DNA of 5,800 nucleotides from NCBI GenBank assembly GCA_964246185.1, contig CAXTPP010000183.1:1-5800 (forward strand). The letters are read 5' to 3'. Shown here piece after piece: positions 1 to 5,800 of this stretch. The notes below the pieces were generated by a model, which worked only from the letters and a program-made list of their open reading frames with translations, ran no database searches and was not told the origin of the DNA. Within the stretch, counting starts at the first letter, position 1; every line of letters starts with the position of its first letter. The translations under genes and the position numbers were made by a program. This stretch comes from LMUY01 sp964246185 (GTDB taxonomy: Bacteria; Pseudomonadota; Alphaproteobacteria; Acetobacterales; Acetobacteraceae).

Positions 1-579
1 CAGCAGCGCCGCCTGCGCCGGGTCCAGGTCGGCCGGGCGCACGCCGAACCAGGCCTGCGACCCGGCGCGGACGCCCTCCAGGTTGCCGCCGAACGGGGCC
101 AGGGTCAGCCAGATGCCCAGGATGTCCGGCTTGGACAGCCGCTCCTCCAGCTGCACCGCGCGGAACGCCTCGATCAGCTTGGAGCGCAGGGTGCGCGGGC
201 GCGGCTCCAGCAGCCGGGCGGCCTGCATGGTCAGCGTGGAACCGCCGGAGACGGCGCGCCCGGCCCGCAGCCACTGCCCGGCGGCGCGCAGCACGGCCAG
301 CGGGTCCACGCCTCGATGGGTCCAGAACCGCCGGTCCTCGGTGCGGACCAGCAAGCTGACGAACGATGCCGGCACGTCCGCCACAGCGGTCCGGAACCGC
401 CACACGCCGCCGGGCGCGGGCAGCATGGCCAGGGTCCGCCCCTCGCGGTCCAGCACCTCCGTGCCGGTTCCGTCCAGCCGCGACAGGTCCGGCGGAAACA
501 GCCGGTCCAGCGTGACGAACGCGCCTACGGCCCCGGCCAGCAGCAGGGCGGCAGCCAGGCCGAGGCGGCGCAGCCGCAT
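1..579 (-). CDS. pbpC: Penicillin-binding protein 1C, N-terminal part (signal anchor and GT51 glycosyltransferase), 3' end outside window
   Basis: This is the start of a class A penicillin-binding protein that polymerises lipid II glycan strands on the outer face of the inner membrane. The 193 visible residues run to the window edge; the transpeptidase and PBP1C C-terminal domains would follow outside. Residues 1-25 (MRLRRLGLAAALLLAGAVGA and on) are a basic, hydrophobic signal anchor. The GT51 motifs follow in order: RTEDRRFWTHRGVDP (79-93) with the first catalytic Glu at 81; GGSTLTMQAARLL (112-124), whose TMQ is typical of PBP1C; RSKLIEAFRAVQLE (132-145) with the second Glu at 137; and APFGGNLEGVRAG (161-173). 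The ATG at 579 is firm: an in-frame TGA at 597-595 lies only five codons upstream, with no other start between. The ribosome binding site is weak (a GAGG about 13 bases upstream). Position after an A2M gene matches the family's usual gene pair. Confidence 0.94.
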   Translation of the reverse strand, partial: MRLRRLGLAAALLLAGAVGAFVTLDRLFPPDLSRLDGTGTEVLDREGRTLAMLPAPGGVWRFRTAVADVPASFVSLLVRTEDRRFWTHRGVDPLAVLRAAGQWLRAGRAVSGGSTLTMQAARLLEPRPRTLRSKLIEAFRAVQLEERLSKPDILGIWLTLAPFGGNLEGVRAGSQAWFGVRPADLDPAQAALL

Positions 580-612
580 GCTACACCAATGGCCTCAGAT
601 GCCGACCTGTTG

Positions 613-742
613 GCGAGCAAGGCTGGGCTCCGCCCAGACCCGCCGAAGGCCGGAGGCCTTTGGAAACCATTATGTTGAACGAAAGGATTCCAAGGGCTCG
701 CCTTTGGCGGAGTCCGGAGGCGGAGCCTCTGGCCTTGCTCGC
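613..742. repeat. Imperfect long inverted repeat of four GC-rich hairpins (REP/BIME-like) in the A2M–pbpC spacer
   Basis: The outer ends match perfectly over 11 bp (GCGAGCAAGGC at 613-623 against 732-742), and inward the arms stay similar with small gaps (GGCTCCGCC, CCGCC.AAGGC, TTGGAA blocks). Each arm also folds on itself. Left arm: 623-637 (6-bp stem, loop TCC) and 646-660 (AAGGCC stem, loop GGA). Right arm: 690-707 (8 bp with one G-T pair) and 714-732 (8 bp with one G-T pair, loop GGA). The centre, about 661-689, is AT-richer and unpaired. The layout resembles dispersed palindromic intergenic repeats of GC-rich alphaproteobacteria. It may slow polymerase, protect the A2M message, or dampen pbpC expression. 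No T-tract follows a stem, so a classical terminator is not supported. Dispersal in the genome is inferred, not seen. Confidence 0.7.
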
Positions 743-771
743 TTGATGGTCACCCTCAAGGGCCGTTGGCA

Positions 772-3700
772 TCATGGCGGCGGCAGGATGGCGATGCGGT
801 TGGCGTTCTGCCGGGCGAACACGCCGGGGCGGTACATGTCCGCGGCTTCGGCCCCCGGGATCTCGAAGTCGCCCGGCGTCACCGCGCGCAGCTTCACCGC
901 CAGCCGGAACCCGGCGTCGTCCGGGGTCAGCCCCGCCACGGCCTGGAACCGGTCATCCGCGGCGGGCATCGCCTCCGTGTCCGAGAGCGTGCCGAGCCAG
1001 GGCATCCCCGGCGCGTCGCCGGCAGCCAGGCGGCCGGTGATCTCCCATCCCGCGGGCAAGCCTTGCAGCACCTGCGCGCGGTGCGGCTGATGGTCCTCGG
1101 CAGCGCCTTCCAGCAGCAGCACGAACTCCGTGTTCTGCCGCAGGTGGTCCAGGTCGAGCGGCGATCCGTCGGTGTTGAAGAAGCGCCGGGTGATCCGCAT
1201 CGCCGACCGCGACGCCGCCGGCGCCTGCGCCGCGACGCCGCTGACCGACACGGACTGCCAGACGGACGCATCGCCCGTGTTGCGCGCCGTCGCCGGGCCG
1301 CCCAGGGAGGCCATGACGACCGGCCCGGGCGGCAGCGCCCGGCCGTCCAGGCTGACCCGGGTCATGGCCCCGGTGCGGCCCAGCACGCCAGCCGCGGCGG
1401 CGAGCCAGGCCGCCTCCTGCGTGTTCAGCCCCTCTGGCTTGGTGTCCGCGCCCGGCATGCGGGACAGCAGCGCGGCCAGCTGGCCAGGCAGGACGCCGCT
1501 CTCCTTCAGCAGCAGCGCCAGCGCGGCCTGGTCCCGGACCGGGCTGCCGTAGTCGAAGGCCCAGGGCTGCCGTGCCGGAACCGAGAGCGCCGCGGCGAAG
1601 GCGCGCTCGGCCCGCGAGGCGTCGCTCGCCATGGCCAGGGCAGCGCCGAGCTGGGCGCGGGCGAGCGGCGTCGGCAGCGCGTCCAGCTGCTCGAACAGCA
1701 CGCGGGACAGTCCGGCGCGGCCCTGCCCGGCCAGGGCCAGCACGTAGAGGCGATAGGCTTGCCCTGCCAGGTCCTCCGGGCCGCTGCCGCCGCCCAGCGC
1801 CTCGGCCTGGGCCTTGAGCGCATCGTTCAGCGCGGCTTCCCCGACGGTCGCGCCCGCCCGCCTGGCCCGCAGCAGGAACTCGGTGGCATACGAGGAGAGC
1901 CACGGCTGCGCTTCGCCGTTGGCCGACCACAGGCCGAACGCGCCGTCGTAGCGCTGCCGGTCCAGCACGCTGTCCACCATGCGCTGCAGCCGCCCGGCGC
2001 GGTCCGGCCCGGCCTCGACGCCGTCCGGCAGGACGGCGAGGGGAAAGCCCTTGCTGGCCGCCTGCTCCAGGCAGAGCAGCGGGTAGGCGTCCAGGTCCCG
2101 CACCATCGCCCCGGCGTCGTAGCGCACCGGCGCGCCCCAGACGGCGCTGGCCTGCCACGCGCCGGGCAGGAAGCGGCCGGTCGGGGGCTGCAGCGAGGCG
2201 GTCGCGCCGGCGGCCAGCTCGCCCGCCGCGACCACGCTGCTGGGCAGGCGGACGGAATGCACGCCCAGCGCCGCCTCGTGCCGGGCGTGGAACCCGTCCG
2301 GCCCGGTCACGTCCAGCCGGACATGGGCCAGCCCGACGCCGTTGGCCCGCAGCACCAGCGCCGGGGTCGCCTGCGCGCCGTGCGCCAGGGTGGCGGAGAG
2401 GGTGGGGCTGCCGTCGATGCCGAGCGGCCCGTCGGTGGAGACGTCCACCGTCACGACGCCGTCCGGCAGCTCCACGTTCTGCAGCAGCACGGCCATCCGC
2501 GCGGTGTCGCCCGGCGCCAGGAAGCGGGGCAGCAGCGGCTCGGCCACCAGCGGGTCGCGCACCAGCAGGTCCGTGCTGGCCGACCCGACGCGGTCGCCGT
2601 CCCATGCCACCGCCATCAGCCGCACCTGCCCGGCGAAGTCGGGGAACGGCAGGTCGAACGCCGCCACGCCCTGCGCGTCCGCCTGGGCGGGAGGCAAATA
2701 GAGGGACACGACATGCTGCGGGATGTTGGGCCGGCTGCCCTCGCCCTCGCCGCCGGGCGCGTCGTCGCCACCCTGGCGCAAGGCCGCCGCGACGCCTTCC
2801 GCCGGGGCGATCAGCCGGCCCCAGTCGTCGCGGATGTCCACGCCCAGCGAGCGCCGCCCCAGGAACCGCGACGCCGGGTCGGGCGAGGCGAAGCCGGTCA
2901 GCCGCAGGATGCCCTCGTCCACCGCCGCGACGCTCACGGTTGCGCCGGGCGCCGTGTGCAGGGACAGGTGCGCCGTGGCGCGGGGGCGGACCACGTCCGG
3001 CGCGTCGAACCTCACGTCCAGCGTGCGTGCCGCCGGGTCGGCGCCGAGCCAGGCCACGCCGACGGCCCGGCCCGGCCGCTTGCCGTCATTGCCGGCGCGG
3101 AACACGTGCAGCGCCACGTATGCGCCGGGTCCCCACGCGGCATCGACCGGCACGTCGAAGTCCGCCCCGCCAGCCGGCACGTCGACGTTGCGGGCGGACA
3201 GGACGCGGCCGGTCATCACCAGCAGCGTCGCCGGGCCGCCGAACGGGGCGGAGACGTGCACATGGGCCGTGTCGCCGGCGCGGTAGGCCTTCCTGTCCGA
3301 CGACACATCCACCCGGTCCGGCCGGTCCGGCCGGTCCGGGCTGTCGGAGGACGCCCAGCCGGAGCGGAACCGCACGGACGCCGCTGCGAGCCCGTCCCGC
3401 TGCACCACCTCCAGCCGGTAGCGGCCGAACGGCAGGGTGCGGGCGAAGTGCAGCGCGGCGCTCGCGGGCACCGTCTCGTCGTGCGATTCCAGCGGGTCGT
3501 CGCGCCACACGGTCTCGTAGGAGGCAAGGCTGCCGTTGCGCACCAGCCGCCAGTCCGGCCGCTCCCGCACCAGGCGCAGCCGCACCCCGAGCGCGATGCG
3601 GCGTCCGTCCGGATCGATGGCCGCGATGTCGAAGCCGGCTTCCGACCCGGTATCGACTGACCCGGCGAAGCTGGGCTTGATGCCGATCAGCGCCGAGGCC

Positions 3701-5800
3701 GGGCGCACGGGGACGGTGGCGGTCGCGTGGGCCGCGTGCCCGGAGGGGTCGTTGACCGTGACATCGACCGCGGCTTGCAGCGCGTGGGTGCTGTCCGGCG
3801 CGTGCGGGAGGGACAGCGGCAGCGTGGCATGGCCGTCCGCATCGGTCGGCGGCAGGTCGATGCTGGCCGCATCGGCGGTGACCGCCTCGTCCTCCAGCCC
3901 CACCTGGCAGCCCGCCAGGGCCGGCGGCGGATCGGGCGCGATTTCCAAGCGGACGGAGGCGCTGCCGGTCAGGCCGGCAGCCGGCGCGCCGTACAGGAAG
4001 CGGGCGTCCACGCCGACCGGGCTGGCCGGCCCGGCGGCCAGTTGCGCGGGCAAGAAGCTGAGCGCCACCGCCATCCGGTCCGGCACGAACGCGTCCACGA
4101 GGAACGACGCCTCGCCGACCGGCGGCCCATCCGGCTCGCCCGGCACTTTCGGCTCGCCCGGCACTTTCGGCTCCCCCGGCACTTTCGGCTCCCCCAGCAC
4201 CTCGGCCGTCCAGCGGCCCACCGCCGCGCCGGCCGACAGGGTGGCGGCCATGTGCAGCGAGCCGCCGGGTCCGGGCTGCGCCACGGCGTCGGCGAACACC
4301 TCGCGGTTGGGGCGGCGGATGCGGACATGGGCCGCGCGCATCACCGGCTGGCCTGCGCCGTCGCGCAGCAATGCGGACACGTTCACCGTCTCGCCGGGGC
4401 GGTAGATGCCGCGCTCGGTCCAGGCGTAGGCGTCCAGCGGGCCGGGCTGCGGCCGGCCCGCCACGCCGCGGTCGGACAGGTCGAACGCGGCCGAGGTCAG
4501 GTCCAGGCTGACGAAGTCGTCCGGCTGGCCGTCTGCGCCCGATGCCGTGCCCTGGATCGCGGCGGGCGCCAGCGGGCCGGGGCCGTGCAGCAGGGGGGCG
4601 GCGAACCGGGCGATGCCGTCCGCGCCGGTGTCCGCTTCGGCCAGGATGTCGTTGTTGCGGGCGATCAGGCGCAGCTTCACGCCGGGCCGGGCGGCAGCGT
4701 CGGCGTAGGAGCGGACCTGGACGGTCAGCCCGTCCTCGCCGCGCCACACGGTGGGCGCCAGGTCCGTGCGCAGCACCGCCTGCACGGCGCTGAGATCGCC
4801 GCCGCCGCCGTCGGGCTGCACGCTCACCACGTACAGCCCCGGCGCAGCCATCGCGTCCGCCGGCAGCGGCAGCACGGTTTGCAGCGCGGCGTTGGCACGG
4901 AAGTTCGGCACGTCCGCGCGGCCGGCCCATACCTGGCGGGCGCTGCCGTCCTCCGGCGTGCCGAGGCTGGCCTGGCCGAGCATGTTCTCGGCCGTCCACG
5001 GCTGGATCGTCCGCTCGGTGAACAGGAACACCTTGATCCGCAGGCTGCCGACGTTGGTGCTGGCCAGCGCGATCCGCGGCGCCTGGCCGTGGGGCAGCAG
5101 GAACAAGCGGTCGTTGAAGGCGAGCACCGGAGTCCGGTTGCCCATCGCGAGCGCCGCGGCGGTGTCCGCCTTCAGCGCGATCCCGCCCTCGCCGGGCAGG
5201 CCGGCGCGCAGGGTGGCCTTGGTGACGGTGGCCAGCGGCAGGCCGGAGATGCAGATCGCGTCACCTTCCCGCGTGACCGCCGCACCCGGCGCCGGCGGGT
5301 CCAGCCTCACCCAGTCCCCCGGATTGAAGTCGCCGCGCCGCACCGGAGGCACGCTGAACTCGATGCAGGCCCGCGGCGGGTCGGCGTCCGCCTCGGTGCG
5401 GGTGGCCTTCACCAGCATCCCGGCGGCCTTGTTCGCGTCCGCCAGCATCTGCTTGAACGTCTGGTTATCAGGCTGGCTTTCCACCGCGCCCCCCAGCGCG
5501 GCGACCTCCTGGGCCAGCCGGCCCTGCGCGGCGAACGCCTGCGCCATCACGATCAACGCGTCAGCCTTCGCCGCGTCCGCGTCCGCGTCCGCCGTGGCGT
5601 ACGCGCGCCAAGCGGCGGACAGCGCGCGGCCCGGATCGGACGGGGTGCGCTTCAGCTCCGCCCGGCCGAGCTGCAGCCACAGGTCCGGGTTGGCCTGCCC
5701 CTGGCCGAGCCGCGCCTCCAGCGCCGCCGCGACGCCGCTCCAGTCGTTGCGCAGCGCGGCGGCGGCGGGGCGGGGTTTGGGACCCCCCCCGGGCGGGGGG
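772..5800 (-). CDS. yfhM: Bacterial alpha-2-macroglobulin (YfhM/ECAM type), 5' end outside window
   Basis: This is a periplasmic protease-trapping protein; in studied relatives a protease cuts the bait region and is then bound through a reactive thioester. The frame is open from the window edge to TGA at 774-772, giving at least 1675 residues (numbered here from the codon at 5799); E. coli YfhM is about 1650. In order I see: an alanine-rich helical, TPR-like region (about 10-125); a first macroglobulin domain starting near C145 (ACIEF); an MG2-type signature WTERGIYRPGE (460-470); FVPDR-type MG sequence (about 565-580); a bait-region-type domain with YRAGD (from about 830); the A2M core domain (from about 1024); thioester motif CLEQ (1243-1246); and a C-terminal MG domain (about 1535-1675) ending in MYRPGVFAR. 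A TTG at 5556 could be taken as a start, but coding-like helical sequence continues upstream without a stop, so the true start is outside. A lipoprotein signal, usual in this family, cannot be seen. pbpC follows 192 bp downstream. Confidence 0.95.
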   Translation of the reverse strand, partial: PPPGGGPKPRPAAAALRNDWSGVAAALEARLGQGQANPDLWLQLGRAELKRTPSDPGRALSAAWRAYATADADADAAKADALIVMAQAFAAQGRLAQEVAALGGAVESQPDNQTFKQMLADANKAAGMLVKATRTEADADPPRACIEFSVPPVRRGDFNPGDWVRLDPPAPGAAVTREGDAICISGLPLATVTKATLRAGLPGEGGIALKADTAAALAMGNRTPVLAFNDRLFLLPHGQAPRIALASTNVGSLRIKVFLFTERTIQPWTAENMLGQASLGTPEDGSARQVWAGRADVPNFRANAALQTVLPLPADAMAAPGLYVVSVQPDGGGGDLSAVQAVLRTDLAPTVWRGEDGLTVQVRSYADAAARPGVKLRLIARNNDILAEADTGADGIARFAAPLLHGPGPLAPAAIQGTASGADGQPDDFVSLDLTSAAFDLSDRGVAGRPQPGPLDAYAWTERGIYRPGETVNVSALLRDGAGQPVMRAAHVRIRRPNREVFADAVAQPGPGGSLHMAATLSAGAAVGRWTAEVLGEPKVPGEPKVPGEPKVPGEPDGPPVGEASFLVDAFVPDRMAVALSFLPAQLAAGPASPVGVDARFLYGAPAAGLTGSASVRLEIAPDPPPALAGCQVGLEDEAVTADAASIDLPPTDADGHATLPLSLPHAPDSTHALQAAVDVTVNDPSGHAAHATATVPVRPASALIGIKPSFAGSVDTGSEAGFDIAAIDPDGRRIALGVRLRLVRERPDWRLVRNGSLASYETVWRDDPLESHDETVPASAALHFARTLPFGRYRLEVVQRDGLAAASVRFRSGWASSDSPDRPDRPDRVDVSSDRKAYRAGDTAHVHVSAPFGGPATLLVMTGRVLSARNVDVPAGGADFDVPVDAAWGPGAYVALHVFRAGNDGKRPGRAVGVAWLGADPAARTLDVRFDAPDVVRPRATAHLSLHTAPGATVSVAAVDEGILRLTGFASPDPASRFLGRRSLGVDIRDDWGRLIAPAEGVAAALRQGGDDAPGGEGEGSRPNIPQHVVSLYLPPAQADAQGVAAFDLPFPDFAGQVRLMAVAWDGDRVGSASTDLLVRDPLVAEPLLPRFLAPGDTARMAVLLQNVELPDGVVTVDVSTDGPLGIDGSPTLSATLAHGAQATPALVLRANGVGLAHVRLDVTGPDGFHARHEAALGVHSVRLPSSVVAAGELAAGATASLQPPTGRFLPGAWQASAVWGAPVRYDAGAMVRDLDAYPLLCLEQAASKGFPLAVLPDGVEAGPDRAGRLQRMVDSVLDRQRYDGAFGLWSANGEAQPWLSSYATEFLLRARRAGATVGEAALNDALKAQAEALGGGSGPEDLAGQAYRLYVLALAGQGRAGLSRVLFEQLDALPTPLARAQLGAALAMASDASRAERAFAAALSVPARQPWAFDYGSPVRDQAALALLLKESGVLPGQLAALLSRMPGADTKPEGLNTQEAAWLAAAAGVLGRTGAMTRVSLDGRALPPGPVVMASLGGPATARNTGDASVWQSVSVSGVAAQAPAASRSAMRITRRFFNTDGSPLDLDHLRQNTEFVLLLEGAAEDHQPHRAQVLQGLPAGWEITGRLAAGDAPGMPWLGTLSDTEAMPAADDRFQAVAGLTPDDAGFRLAVKLRAVTPGDFEIPGAEAADMYRPGVFARQNANRIAILPPP
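2062..2073 (-). other. Thioester motif CLEQ of the alpha-2-macroglobulin
   Basis: These four codons read Cys-Leu-Glu-Gln inside YPLLCLEQAASKGFP (Cys at residue 1243 counted from the window edge). In the family, the Cys side chain and the Gln form the internal thioester that bonds covalently to a trapped protease. All required residues are present, so this belongs to the thioester-containing, pbpC-linked class and not to the class that has lost the motif. Confidence 0.93.
3313..3339 (-). repeat. 9-bp in-frame tandem repeat, three copies (PDR repeats)
   Basis: Three identical 9-bp units (CCGGTCCGG) encode PDRPDRPDR at residues 821-829 of the visible A2M. They lie just before the bait-region-type domain, where family members usually have a single SPDR- or TPDR-like stretch followed by a leucine- or valine-led beta strand. 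The repeat lengthens the linker by about six residues without breaking the frame. The arginines would be natural trypsin-like cleavage sites, but whether this linker is exposed is not known. Confidence 0.93.
4133..4200 (-). repeat. 18-bp in-frame tandem repeat, about 3.8 copies (GEPKVP repeats)
   Basis: Units 4133-4150 and 4151-4168 are identical, 4169-4186 differs by one base, and 4187-4200 begins a diverged fourth copy that shares that same base change. The protein reads GEPKVP three times and then GEP (residues 536-556 of the visible A2M). It sits in a loop between an MG beta-strand (RWTAEVL) and the next conserved piece (GEASFLVDAFVPDR), where relatives have a short turn, so it looks like slippage or duplication in a surface loop that keeps the frame. 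Confidence 0.95.
5572..5592 (-). repeat. 6-bp in-frame tandem repeat, 3.5 copies (Asp-Ala repeats)
   Basis: Units CGCGTC at 5572-5577, 5578-5583 and 5584-5589, plus a half unit to 5592, encode alternating Ala and Asp (about residues 70-76 of the visible A2M). They fall between two predicted helices of the N-terminal helical region (after ALSAAWRAYATA and before AAKADALIVMAQAF), where an inter-helix loop is expected. It is short and could be simple codon bias. Confidence 0.8.

Noticed and set aside
669..693. Possible minus-strand promoter for pbpC in the AT-richer centre of the spacer (TTGGAA and CATAAT)
   Set aside because: The two hexamers are only 13 bases apart, too close for a standard sigma-70 promoter, and the TTGGAA belongs to the inverted repeat.
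613..742. Rho-independent terminator after the A2M gene
   Set aside because: The stems are strong but none is followed by a run of T on the minus strand.
83..1090. A 335-codon plus-strand frame across pbpC, the spacer and the end of the A2M gene
   Set aside because: It crosses two well-supported minus-strand genes and has a Ser/Arg/Pro-rich composition with no domain.
766..3660. A 964-codon plus-strand open frame antisense to the macroglobulin gene
   Set aside because: It is dominated by Arg, Gly, Ala, Pro and Gln with no recognisable domain. It lies opposite a gene with clear family motifs, and long antisense frames are expected at this GC content.
4133..4200. CRISPR-like array
   Set aside because: The 18-bp units are directly adjacent with no spacers, and they are in-frame coding sequence.
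3086..4999. A 637-codon minus-strand frame overlapping the A2M gene in another frame (with a similar 550-codon one at 953-2605)
   Set aside because: These are out-of-frame readings of the same gene, made of Arg-, Gly- and Ala-rich low-complexity sequence; the macroglobulin motifs all lie in the main frame.
5554..5556. TTG at 5556 as the start of the macroglobulin gene
   Set aside because: The frame continues upstream to the window edge with coding-like helical sequence, and a start here would leave no signal peptide or lipobox, which a periplasmic protein of this family needs.

Overview
The window looks like chromosomal DNA from a very GC-rich Gram-negative bacterium, most likely an alphaproteobacterium. 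An Acetobacteraceae or related Rhodospirillales source is my guess. It rests on the strong G/C bias at third codon positions, the style of the N-terminal helical region of the large protein, and the GC-rich hairpin repeat between the genes. No rRNA, tRNA or other marker fixes the taxon.

Both genes lie on the minus strand, so they read from high to low coordinates. From the right edge down to 772 runs one very long open frame: a bacterial alpha-2-macroglobulin (YfhM/ECAM type) with an intact CLEQ thioester motif. Its N-terminus lies beyond the window. Positions 580 to 771 form a 192-bp spacer filled by a large imperfect inverted repeat made of four small hairpins. From 579 to the left edge is the first part of pbpC (penicillin-binding protein 1C): a signal anchor followed by the family 51 glycosyltransferase domain, cut by the window edge.

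The two genes form the known periplasmic pair A2M–PBP1C. The macroglobulin is thought to trap foreign proteases that enter the periplasm, and PBP1C is thought to repair peptidoglycan, so together they would answer breaches of the envelope.

No undescribed system is evident. The points that deserve a second look are three in-frame tandem expansions in the macroglobulin gene (6-, 18- and 9-bp units), the inverted-repeat spacer, and a short ORF that fills that spacer almost exactly between the two genes. The many long plus-strand frames are antisense shadows typical of high-GC DNA.
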